Assembly: GCA_030549795.1 (NCBI GenBank)
Contig: JAUQQO010000050.1
Location: 1 to 39,095, forward strand
Direction of reading: 5' to 3'
Source: Pseudomonadota bacterium
Lineage (GTDB): Bacteria > Pseudomonadota > Alphaproteobacteria > Geminicoccales > Geminicoccaceae
Length of the DNA stretch: 39,095 nt
In this document: piece by piece, positions 16,065 to 23,782 of the stretch
How the letters are laid out: every line of letters starts with the position of its first letter
Numbering within the stretch: the first letter of the stretch is position 1
Translations under genes and position numbers: made by a program
Notes under the pieces: model-generated
Database searches by the model: none
Told to the model about the DNA's origin: nothing
Seen by the model: the letters and a program-made list of their open reading frames with translations, nothing else

Positions 16065-16670
16065 TCAGGCAAGCGCGTTGTGCAATTCTTCCTCGACCGC
16101 TTCCCAGTTCACAAGATGGTTCAAAAATGCGGCGACATAGTCCGGGCGCCGCCAGCGATAGTCGAGGTAATAGGCGTGCTCCCAAACGTCGATGCCGAGG
16201 ATCGGTCGCATGCCGTGCACGAGCGGGTTCTCGCCGTTGGGAGTCTTGGAGACCTTGAGCCGATCGCCGTCTAAGGACAGCCATGCCCAGCCGGAGCCGA
16301 ACTGGGTCACCGCCGCGGTCTTGAATTGCTCGGCGAAGGCCTCGTACGAGCCGAAGTCGTGCTCGATGCGCTTTAAGAGCTCACCACCGGGCTTGCCGCC
16401 GCCGCCGCGCTTCATCACCCGCCAGAACAAGCAGTGGTTCCAGTGCTGGCCGGCATTGTTGAAGATGCTGGCTTTGGAGGGATCGCCGAACGTGAGCCGG
16501 CATACCTCCTCGAGCGGCTTGTTCTCGAGATCCGTGCCAGCTGTGAGATTGTTGAGATTGGTCACATACGCCTGATGGTGCTTGCCGTGGTGCAGCTCCA
16601 TCGTCTCCCGGCCGATGTAGGGTTCGAGCCAGTCGTGGGGATAGGGCAATTCGGGCAGTGTGAAGGGCAT
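16065..16670 (-). CDS. sodB: Fe-type superoxide dismutase
   Basis: A 201-aa Fe/Mn superoxide dismutase converting superoxide to O2 and H2O2. The N-terminus MPFTLPELPY and metal ligands are visible: His27 (ELHHGKHH region), His79 (NNAGQHWNH), Asp161 and His165 (GIDVWEHAYY). Gln75 in NNAGQ is at the position used by iron enzymes, so Fe is favoured over Mn. ATG 16670 gives the standard N-terminus. It is divergent from the phytoene synthase-family gene (87-base gap). Confidence 0.95.
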   Translation of the reverse strand: MPFTLPELPYPHDWLEPYIGRETMELHHGKHHQAYVTNLNNLTAGTDLENKPLEEVCRLTFGDPSKASIFNNAGQHWNHCLFWRVMKRGGGGKPGGELLKRIEHDFGSYEAFAEQFKTAAVTQFGSGWAWLSLDGDRLKVSKTPNGENPLVHGMRPILGIDVWEHAYYLDYRWRRPDYVAAFLNHLVNWEAVEEELHNALA

Positions 16671-16757
16671 GGTTCGCGTGCCTCTGCGTCTGCTCGTCTC
16701 TACCGACGACGAATGGCTAAATAGAGGCTTGGTACTCGCGAAGAAAGCCCGTGCGCC

Positions 16758-17633
16758 ATGGCGATGACGAACACCTCCACGCTCGCAGAGGCGGAGCTGC
16801 TCGCGCGCGCCCGCGCCTGCGACCCCGACCGCACGCTCTGCCTGCTCTTCGCTCCGCCCTGCTGCCGCGCGGCCCTGCTCGCGCTTCTCCTCGTCTACCA
16901 CGAGCTCGCCCGCGCGGTGGAGGTCGCGAGCCGGCCGGAGATCGGCCTGCTGCGCCTCGCCTTCTGGCGCGACCAATTCGCGCGCGCCGCAGCCGGCGCT
17001 GCGGTCGATCATCCGCTCGTCCGCGCCCTCACCGACCCGCTTGCGAAGGGTCGCATCGCGCTCGACGACCTCGAGGCGCTGATCGCCGCACGTGTTGAGG
17101 AACTCGATGACCTTTTCGCGTCCGCCGATCTGGGCGATCGTTCCGCGATCGTCGCCCAGCTCGAGCGACGGCTGCGGGCGAGCTCGGGCGCACTCGCCCG
17201 CACCATGGCGCGCCTTCTCAGGGCTCCGGAGCCGATCGCAGCCGCTGCCGAGGCGGCGGGAGTCGCGTTCGGCCTCGTCGGCACCGTGCGCGCAGCCCCC
17301 TTCGAAGCCAGGCAGTCGCCGCGGTTGCGCACGCGCTCGCTCCTCGACATGCTGGGATTTACCCAGGGTCCTCTCGGGCCGGAAGGGCAGGCGCGGGTGC
17401 GGGCCGCAGCAGCTGACGTGCTCGCGCGCGCCCAACAAAAGATCGCCGAGACACGGCGACTGGCGGGTCGAACGCAGCGCGCCCATCTTCCGCCGCTTCT
17501 GCTCGCCACCATCGCCGAGGCGCGTTTGCGCGTCCTCGATCGCGCGCGCTTCGATCCCTTTGCAGCTGAGGAGCGCGAGGTTCCCCTTTTGGCCTTGCGT
17601 CTTCTGCGCGCCTGGCTGGCTCGACGCCCGTGA
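16758..17633 (+). CDS. Squalene/phytoene synthase-family protein, NDUFAF6-like
   Basis: A 291-aa all-helical protein of the squalene/phytoene synthase superfamily. YHELARAVEVASRPEIGLLRLAFWRDQF and the weak later helices match the class, but the two Asp-rich DxxxD metal sites needed for prenyl-diphosphate condensation are absent, so catalysis is unlikely. This fits the group related to the mitochondrial complex I assembly factor NDUFAF6. In many alphaproteobacteria it lies just after the Mth938-like gene; here 2.8 kb separates them. Start ATG 16758; ATG 16764 is an alternative. Confidence 0.78.
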   Translation: MAMTNTSTLAEAELLARARACDPDRTLCLLFAPPCCRAALLALLLVYHELARAVEVASRPEIGLLRLAFWRDQFARAAAGAAVDHPLVRALTDPLAKGRIALDDLEALIAARVEELDDLFASADLGDRSAIVAQLERRLRASSGALARTMARLLRAPEPIAAAAEAAGVAFGLVGTVRAAPFEARQSPRLRTRSLLDMLGFTQGPLGPEGQARVRAAAADVLARAQQKIAETRRLAGRTQRAHLPPLLLATIAEARLRVLDRARFDPFAAEEREVPLLALRLLRAWLARRP

Positions 17634-17971
17634 CGTTCGGCCGAGCTCCTTCAAGCGCCGCAACGAGCCCCTCCATGCCCGCAGGGCGCCCGCACGAGCG
17701 GGCGCAAGACGATCGAGCGCTAAGAGGCCAAGCGGTGCGGCCATGGTTGCGATCCTCCTCGGCCTCCATCGTCGCCGCACCTGGTTAAGAAATCGTTGAC
17801 GTCGCGGGCGCGGTCGTCCGGGAGTCGGAGGAACCTTCAACAAGGCGGCTGACCGGCGCGCGGAGCGATCGGCGCGCGACGCAGTCATGGCTGCGAGGCA
17901 GCGCCGAACACGCTGCGCGCCCAACCTTACGAGCGCGCGGAGTTTTTCGCGCGAAGCGCCGACTTCGCTTT
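17634..17971. other. 338-bp gap without a supported gene
   Basis: No protein-like frame. The right end contains a small hairpin (see next entry); nothing else was recognised. Confidence 0.6.
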
Positions 17972-17972
17972 T
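17951..17972 (+). terminator. Hairpin plus T-run between convergent genes
   Basis: GCGAAG (17951-17956), loop CGCCGA, CTTCGC (17963-17968), then TTTT. It has intrinsic-terminator form for + strand transcription and abuts the stop of the convergent kinase gene. The stem is short, so this is tentative. Confidence 0.4.
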
Positions 17973-20242
17973 CAGTTCACGTAGTATTTGTGGTATTTAC
18001 TGTAGTAGTGATCAATACCACCATAGCCGTAGCGCGCATGTTTTCTGACATTGACCTGAGTGATGACACAGCCGCCGAGCGGGACGCGATGTTCGACCAG
18101 TTGCTTGAGCGCGTCTTCGAGGATATCCTTGGTCGTCTTCTCCCAACGCACCACGAAGACAACGGTGTCTGCAAGTTCAGCGGCGAGTTTGCTGTCGGTC
18201 ACACCGAGGACGGGTGTGCAGTCGAGCACGAGATAGTCGTAGCGCTCACGTAATGCGGCGAGCAAGTCCTTCATGCGTTGCGAGGCGAGTATGGCACTGG
18301 GGTTGGCGGACTGGCGGTTGACGGAAATGACGTCGAACCCGAGATCGGTGGCCGGATATATCAACTCCTCTTCGCTCGCCTCACCCGCCATGTACTCGAC
18401 CAATCGGCCCCGTGATGGCGTGCCGAGCTCGCGTCCCACCGAGGGATGCCGAATGTCGAGATCGATGAGCAACACCTTGTGGCCCGCCTGCGCGAGCGTG
18501 GTCGCCAGGCCGATCGACAAAGTCGTCTTGCCTTCACCGGGAACCGACGAGGTCACGGCGATCACCCGCGGCGGCCGGTCGACGTTCGCGAGCCTGAGGG
18601 CCGTGAACACCTGTCGGATCGCCTCGGCATAGATCGAAAGCGGCTTGGCTACCACGTAGCCGGCGAGTCCCCCGTGTTTTTTCGCGAGCCTGGGTGAAAC
18701 GGAGGGGATCAGCCCCAGGCACGGAACCCCAAAGAGGCGTTCGATCTCCTTGCCGCTGCGCACGGCATTGTCGAGCCGATCGATCGCCCAGGCGAGCCCG
18801 GTCCCCGCAAATGCCGAGGCGAGGAAGCCCGCGAGGACCCAGAACAGCGGCGGGCGTGAGCTGGGGTTCTCAGGCGGTTTGGCGTAGGCCACCACTTTCG
18901 CGTTGGCGGCGGCGAGCTGTTGCTGTTCGCGGGTCTCCTTAAGACGCTGCAGGAATTGTTCATAGAGCGCTCGGTTGACCGCTACCTGGCGTTCGAGCTC
19001 GCGCAGTTTGATCTCCGCCTGGCTCGCCTTATCGGTCTCGCTCATCAGCCGCGCGATGTCTTGTTCGATCGAGCGCTCGCGCGCCTGCAACACCTTGATC
19101 TCGTTGGCGAGATTGTCGACGATCCGCTGGATTTCGCTGCGGATTTTCTCCGCAACCTTGGCCTGCTCGGCCTTCAAGAGCTGCACGCGCGGATGTTTCT
19201 CGCCAAAGGTGCTCAAGAGCTCCGCTTCGGCCTTTTGCAGTTCGCGCTCCTGTTCCCACAGCCGGGTCATATAGGGGGAGTTCATGACTTCCGAGAGCGT
19301 GTTCAGGCTCTCGCGCCGGCTCTGCAAGTCACGAATATAGCGCAGTCGCGATTCCTTTTCGCTCCGCTCGGCACGCGCTTGAACCAGCATCTGAGTGAGA
19401 TTCATGATCTGCTGGCCCTGCAGCGACAGCCCTTTGGTTTCGTAGAGACCGTGTTTGGCTCGGAATTGCTCGATCTCCGCTTCGCCCTGCACCACGAGCT
19501 GTTGCAGTTCGGCCACGCGCAGCTCGAGCCATTCGCTTGCCCGCTGAGTGACCCCGGCCTTCTCCGCGACCTGGCGCTGGATATAGAGGTCGGCGAGGCC
19601 GTTGGCGATACGCGCGGCCTCGCTCGGGCTTGGCGCCGTAAAGTTGATGGAAAGGACGAGCGAGCGCCCTTCCTGCTTGACCTTGAGATTGTCTAATAAT
19701 CTGTCTATCGCCTGCTCCTTGGCGAACTCACGTGCGATCTCTGGCGTTACTTGCGGTTGTTCTTGCGCGAGACCGGTCGCAAACAGCCAATCTTGGGGGA
19801 GCCAACCGCGCAGGCTCTCGACCAGCCAGGCGCTCACGCCGTTCGCGGATGTCTCGAGCAGCCGCAGGTCGCTCATATTCGCAAGGCCCAGGCGCTCGAC
19901 GAGCTCCTCGGCCATGGCGCGGGACTGGATGAGCCGGATTTCCGTTTCGACCGTTGCGGCATCCGCCGACAACCCGGCGGCGACTGCCTGGATGTCGACG
20001 ATCTTGGCCTCTTTGGGTTCGATCTTAACCAGCGCTTGAGCGGTGTAGACCGGCGGGCGCGTGAACCCAAAATAGGCTCCCGCAAGGGTACCGATCGTGC
20101 AGACAGCGAGAATGAGTGTCCTGCGGCGCCGCAGGAACGCGAACAGGTTCCGCAGCTCCGAACCGCCGCCCTCGGCTTCGGGATAGGACGGATAGTAATG
20201 ATCGGTGCGCATGGGCTCAGCTTGCAGCTTGCGATCCGTCAT
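17972..20242 (-). CDS. Exopolysaccharide chain-length regulator/tyrosine autokinase (Wzc/GumC-BY-kinase type)
   Basis: About 756 aa. The N-terminal Wzz domain begins with a membrane helix (LILAVCTIGTLAGAYFGF), followed by a long coiled-coil/GNVR region (about 200-430) and a second helix (FWVLAGFLASAFAGTGLAWA). The C-terminal BY-kinase has Walker A SSVPGEGKTTLS, Walker A' LLIDLDIRHP and Walker B-like YLVLDCTPV. The extreme C-terminus is a tyrosine cluster with seven Tyr in 19 residues, the autophosphorylation tail. ATG 20242 is chosen; GTG 20269 in frame would add 9 residues. It drives export and length control of a surface polysaccharide. It lies about 147 bases after the ligase-like gene on the same strand. 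Confidence 0.9.
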   Translation of the reverse strand: MTDRKLQAEPMRTDHYYPSYPEAEGGGSELRNLFAFLRRRRTLILAVCTIGTLAGAYFGFTRPPVYTAQALVKIEPKEAKIVDIQAVAAGLSADAATVETEIRLIQSRAMAEELVERLGLANMSDLRLLETSANGVSAWLVESLRGWLPQDWLFATGLAQEQPQVTPEIAREFAKEQAIDRLLDNLKVKQEGRSLVLSINFTAPSPSEAARIANGLADLYIQRQVAEKAGVTQRASEWLELRVAELQQLVVQGEAEIEQFRAKHGLYETKGLSLQGQQIMNLTQMLVQARAERSEKESRLRYIRDLQSRRESLNTLSEVMNSPYMTRLWEQERELQKAEAELLSTFGEKHPRVQLLKAEQAKVAEKIRSEIQRIVDNLANEIKVLQARERSIEQDIARLMSETDKASQAEIKLRELERQVAVNRALYEQFLQRLKETREQQQLAAANAKVVAYAKPPENPSSRPPLFWVLAGFLASAFAGTGLAWAIDRLDNAVRSGKEIERLFGVPCLGLIPSVSPRLAKKHGGLAGYVVAKPLSIYAEAIRQVFTALRLANVDRPPRVIAVTSSVPGEGKTTLSIGLATTLAQAGHKVLLIDLDIRHPSVGRELGTPSRGRLVEYMAGEASEEELIYPATDLGFDVISVNRQSANPSAILASQRMKDLLAALRERYDYLVLDCTPVLGVTDSKLAAELADTVVFVVRWEKTTKDILEDALKQLVEHRVPLGGCVITQVNVRKHARYGYGGIDHYYSKYHKYYVN

Positions 20243-20389
20243 CCTCACCCCGTCCCATGGTGCGGCCACCTACGGCTCGAGTGTTATGACCTGCCGAGAC
20301 CGAGACTGTAAAGGGGACACGCGGCCCATCTCACTCACGCGAGTAATCCTGTAGGCCTCGATCAACTGTTATTTTTGATATTTCTATAC

Positions 20390-21859
20390 TCACTCTTCTT
20401 CTCCGCGAGGCCGGCGCACGGAGCCGCCCGGGCGAGCAAGGATCACCGCCGCCCGCCCGGCCGCAAGGCCGAACAGCACGGCAAAGGTAGCAGCGACGGC
20501 CGGGATCTGCGCCGGAAAATCGACCACACTGTGCAGCGCGAGCACAAGACCGCAGGCAAAACCGACGAGCGGCAAGGGCTCGCGGCTGCGCCCATAAGCC
20601 CGAAGACAGTTCACCGCGACGAGGACCAAGCTCAAAGACCAAGCGAACATGGCAGGTGCACCGAGCTCGGCCAAAAGCTCGAGCCACGTATTGTGAGCGT
20701 AATCGAAGACCACGAGGGGAAAACGCTCATCGCGCAGCGCATGGAAAACGGCCGGCCAGGTGCCGAGGCCATGGCCGAGCCAAGGCCGCTCCTGCCAAGC
20801 GCGAAGCGCGAGCTCGAAAGCAGCGAGCCGCCCGCTAGAGCTCGGTTCGAGCTCGCTTGCCGGGAACAGGACCTCCAAGCGCTCGAGAAGCGTCGTCCCA
20901 GCGCTCATGATCAAGAGCCCACCGAGCCCCACCAGAACCGACATCGCCGCGATCGCCAGCTTCTTCTGCTCGAGTTGCACGGCCGTCACGATCGGAAGGG
21001 CGAGGATCAGGGCGAAGAAGGCACCACGCGAGGCGCTCGCAAAGGAGGCCATCACGAAAAGAGTGAAGGTGAGCGTGCGCATGATTTTGCGCTCGAAGAG
21101 AACACGCAGCGCATCGGCTATCCCCGAGGCGAGCCGTCCGCTCGTCGGTTGCTGCCGCAGGTCTGCAAGGACCAGCACAAAGAGCGCGACGAGCCCGAGA
21201 TTGACATAGGCCGCAAAGTGGTTGGGATTGACGAAACTCCCGCTTGTTCGCGCAAGCGGCAGCGGTAGGCCGAACCACTCATCAATAGCGAGCGCCGAAC
21301 GAAGGAGACCGAAGAGAGCTTCCAACGCGATGATCGCGAGCGCGAGATTAAGAAGCGTTTCCGCCCGGTGTCGACGCCGTGCTGCGAGAAAGGCCAGAAG
21401 CGAAAGAGCCACATAGGCGGAAAGGCGCGCGACAGCGAAGATGGTGCGATCGGGGTCGAGGCTTATGAACGTCGAAGGCGCGCGATCCGTCGGTACCACA
21501 GTGCGCAAGGGATGGGCGAGCCGATGGTCCTCAACCGGCAAGGCCTGGATCGCGGCCCAAACGAGAACGCCTAAAGCGAGCACAAAGGCGAGGATGAGCG
21601 AGGCGGGCACGAAGGTCCGCGCTCTGCGACGCAGGACGAGCCCCACCGCCCGCACCACGAGAAGGATCCAAACCGCGATCACCATGAGCCAACTCGGTGC
21701 TGCGCGCACCGAGCCGAGCGGCCATGGCAACAGGAGCAGTAGCGGGATCAACCCCCAGCTACTCGCCCCGGCGAGTGCGTCGGCCACTGCCCGTCTTAGG
21801 CTACCTGTATGCCGTTGCAGATCTGTTTCGTCCGACTTCAACTCTGCCTTGCCGAGCAC
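20390..21859 (-). CDS. O-antigen ligase/Wzy-like polysaccharide polymerase
   Basis: A 489-aa polytopic membrane protein with about 11-12 hydrophobic segments. The Wzy_C/O-antigen ligase signature is present: SGSFVNPNHFAAY, then a periplasmic loop with GRLAAFELALRAWQERPWLGHGLGTW and YAHNTWLELLAELG. Proteins of this family ligate or polymerise polysaccharide repeat units at the periplasmic face; which one applies cannot be told here. Start GTG 21859 has only a weak upstream ribosome site, so a later start is possible. It probably forms an operon with the kinase. Confidence 0.85.
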   Translation of the reverse strand: MLGKAELKSDETDLQRHTGSLRRAVADALAGASSWGLIPLLLLLPWPLGSVRAAPSWLMVIAVWILLVVRAVGLVLRRRARTFVPASLILAFVLALGVLVWAAIQALPVEDHRLAHPLRTVVPTDRAPSTFISLDPDRTIFAVARLSAYVALSLLAFLAARRRHRAETLLNLALAIIALEALFGLLRSALAIDEWFGLPLPLARTSGSFVNPNHFAAYVNLGLVALFVLVLADLRQQPTSGRLASGIADALRVLFERKIMRTLTFTLFVMASFASASRGAFFALILALPIVTAVQLEQKKLAIAAMSVLVGLGGLLIMSAGTTLLERLEVLFPASELEPSSSGRLAAFELALRAWQERPWLGHGLGTWPAVFHALRDERFPLVVFDYAHNTWLELLAELGAPAMFAWSLSLVLVAVNCLRAYGRSREPLPLVGFACGLVLALHSVVDFPAQIPAVAATFAVLFGLAAGRAAVILARPGGSVRRPRGEEE

Positions 21860-21923
21860 ATCGCTTTCCCTTTAGACCTGACCCGCAGGGAACGATCGCG
21901 CGCATTCCCGCGGACGACGGAAC

Positions 21924-22658
21924 ATGGACCAGAAAAACTCAGAGGTCAGTGCAAGGTCGAGAAGATCGAAGGGGTTTGCCGATCGCGGCACCGGTTTGAT
22001 CCTTCTCACACTTGCAGCAGCCTGGGCTGCTTACGCAGCACCCGCGGCGATCGCTACACTCGTAGCACTTCCCGGAGACGGTGCCGCGCAGCTCGTTTAC
22101 GCAGGCGAGAGTCCGACGGAAGAGGGTTGGTTGCGTCTTCTCGATTCGCGCGAGGCCGCGTTGCGCTTCGCCGACCGCGCTTCCCTGCGCCGCGATCTCG
22201 GTGTTGCCTTTTTCGTTCTCGCCGAGACCTTCGCCGATGACGCGACGATGCGCGAGGACCTCCTGCGTCGCGCCGTCTTAGAGCTCGAAACCGCGCTCGT
22301 CCGCAGCCCCGTCGACCCGCCGGTTTTGGCCTTACTCGCCCACGCGCATCTCGAGCTCACCGAACCCGAGCCTGCTAGGAAATGGCTGAATGCGGCACGA
22401 AGCCTCGCCCCCTTCAGCCCAGAGACCGCGCTCAGCCGCCTAACCTCGGACGTGCGAGCCGGACACAAGCTCAGCGAACACGCACAGCTCAGAGATGTCC
22501 GCACCGCCTTCGCCCGCGACCGCGAGGGATTGGCCCGGTTCTTGGTCAATTTCCAAGCAGGCGATCAAGTTCTCGCTCTGATCGCAGATGAGGACTTTCG
22601 CTACGAGCTTTCCGTCGCACTCATGCGCGCCCGCGAAGCGCTAGAGGCCGAGCCGTAA
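21924..22658 (+). CDS. Membrane-anchored helical-repeat (TPR-like) protein of the exopolysaccharide locus
   Basis: A 244-aa protein not assigned to a named family. A single hydrophobic segment lies near residues 23-49 (TGLILLTLAAAWAAYAAPAAIATLVAL), followed by a soluble part with helix pairs such as RRAVLELETALVRSPVDPPVLALLAHAHLEL that resemble TPR repeats. It is divergent from the O-antigen ligase-like gene with a 64-base gap, suggesting a shared regulatory region and a role in polysaccharide assembly. That role is inferred from position only. Confidence 0.72.
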   Translation: MDQKNSEVSARSRRSKGFADRGTGLILLTLAAAWAAYAAPAAIATLVALPGDGAAQLVYAGESPTEEGWLRLLDSREAALRFADRASLRRDLGVAFFVLAETFADDATMREDLLRRAVLELETALVRSPVDPPVLALLAHAHLELTEPEPARKWLNAARSLAPFSPETALSRLTSDVRAGHKLSEHAQLRDVRTAFARDREGLARFLVNFQAGDQVLALIADEDFRYELSVALMRAREALEAEP

Positions 22659-22697
22659 AGCCAGGACACCTCATCGCGCCCTCGGGCGCACCACCCA

Positions 22698-23084
22698 TTA
22701 GCGCGTCGTCAGCCTCAAATAGAGCATGCCAGCGCTCGACCGACCTCCACCGCTTGCGGTCGAACCGGGACCCGAAGCCGCCGCGCCGCTGGTCGCGTTG
22801 GCCGAATTGCGCACGCTCGATGTGAATGAAGTCGGCGTGGTCGTGGTCGATGCCAACGTTGATGCATTCGAGGCGCACGACCCCCTCGCCGAAGCACCAC
22901 CGGCCGCGTTGTATCCACAGCGCGAAAGCGCCCAATTGGTATTGATCGTCACGTCAACTGGGCTCGCTGGCAGCGAGTTGAAGAGCCGCGGGAGCAAGCC
23001 CCAGCGCTGGGCATGCGCTTCTCCAGCGATCAGCGTCACCCCAACAAATGCCGTACCCGCCAACACTGCCGCGCGCCACGCCAT
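22698..23084 (-). CDS. Secreted Ser/Ala/Thr-rich hypothetical protein
   Basis: A 128-aa protein with a convincing Sec signal peptide (MAWRAAVLAGTAFVGVTLIAGEAHA, cut after about residue 25). The mature part has two Cys 11 residues apart (SRCGYN and RGSCAS), possibly a disulfide, then a low-complexity Thr/Ser/Ala/Gly stretch and a C-terminal MLYLRLTTR. No family recognised. It converges with the helical-repeat gene, 39 bases away. The opposite strand is open too (22726-23100), but only this one has a signal peptide. Confidence 0.55.
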   Translation of the reverse strand: MAWRAAVLAGTAFVGVTLIAGEAHAQRWGLLPRLFNSLPASPVDVTINTNWALSRCGYNAAGGASARGSCASNASTLASTTTTPTSFTSSVRNSANATSGAAASGPGSTASGGGRSSAGMLYLRLTTR

Positions 23085-23227
23085 GGCCGACTTCCCCTAG
23101 AAACCGACATCCTAAACATATCGTTAGCTGCGACGCGCGTGATTGGCAATCAGCGAAGAGAGCGAATGATAAAAACGCAGCGAAACTCAGACGCGATGGC
23201 TACGCCAAAACCACACGGGACCGAGCT

Positions 23228-23244
23228 GCCATCGCGGCGATGGC
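23228..23244 (-). terminator. Palindromic hairpin downstream of tRNA-Phe
   Basis: GCCATCG (23228-23234), loop CGG, CGATGGC (23238-23244), a perfect 7-bp stem 43 bases beyond the tRNA 3' end on the minus strand. No T-run directly after, so assignment as terminator is weak. Confidence 0.35.
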
Positions 23245-23287
23245 GCACCCCTGACGATCCCCTACGCCCCGCTCTTCGAGATGACGC

Positions 23288-23363
23288 TGGTGCCCAGGGG
23301 CGGAATCGAACCACCGACACCGTGATTTTCAGTCACGTGCTCTACCAACTGAGCTACCTGGGC
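23288..23363 (-). tRNA. tRNA-Phe (anticodon GAA)
   Basis: A 76-nt cloverleaf on the minus strand. Acceptor stem GCCCAGG pairs with CCTGGGC, the D arm is GCTC-AGTTGGTA-GAGC, the anticodon stem CGTGA/TCACG encloses CTGAAAA with anticodon GAA, and the T arm reads GGTGG-TTCGATT-CCGCC. The 3' CCA is encoded. Confidence 0.96.
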
Positions 23364-23373
23364 GACAGCCGAC

Positions 23374-23402
23374 GATATAGAAGCCGAGCGCGCCCCTGTC
23401 CA
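23374..23402 (-). promoter_or_regulatory. Promoter of tRNA-Phe
   Basis: On the minus strand: -35 TGGACA (23402-23397), a 17-base spacer, -10 TATATC (23379-23374), ending 10 bases before the first tRNA base. Good match to a sigma-70 consensus at the expected place. Confidence 0.65.
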
Positions 23403-23515
23403 GCCACCCGCTGCCCAAGACGCCCGCGAAGGAGGGGCGCAGCCGGGTGTCGCATTCACCGCACGCCCCTCGACACCACGGCCACCGAACACTTAGTAAG
23501 GAATTGATAACCTCG

Positions 23516-23782
23516 ATGCCATCACCAAACGCGGAAACGCCTGCGATGGATGCGAGTTCGAGCACCGCTCCCGAGCCCGGGAGCGTCGGCAGGATCTGGC
23601 GGAGCGCACTCGCTCGCCTCACCGCCCGGCTCGAAGAGGAAGGCCTCGAGCGCGAACGCGCCCGCGAACTCGGCGAAAGCGCGATCATCGTCTGCTTGCT
23701 GCGCCACGGCCCGCGCCTCGGCCCAGAGCAGGCTTTTGCCGTCGCCCTCGCGCAAGCGCGCGCCATGCTGAAGGCAGCGTAA
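23516..23782 (+). CDS. Small helical hypothetical protein
   Basis: An 88-aa protein of unknown function, predicted mostly helical and charged (LTARLEEEGLERERARELGESAIIVCLLRHGPRLGPEQAFAVALAQARAML read as two amphipathic helices). Start ATG 23516 is preferred to the ATG at 23447, whose extra residues are His/Pro-rich and resemble non-coding sequence; AAGGA lies 13 bases before ATG 23516. It stands alone between tRNA-Phe and the gene desert. Confidence 0.5.
   Translation: MPSPNAETPAMDASSSTAPEPGSVGRIWRSALARLTARLEEEGLERERARELGESAIIVCLLRHGPRLGPEQAFAVALAQARAMLKAA

Noticed and set aside
22726-23100. Plus-strand frame opposite the secreted Ser/Ala-rich protein
   Set aside because: Lacks a signal peptide or family; the minus-strand frame has a convincing signal peptide, so the plus frame is treated as its shadow.
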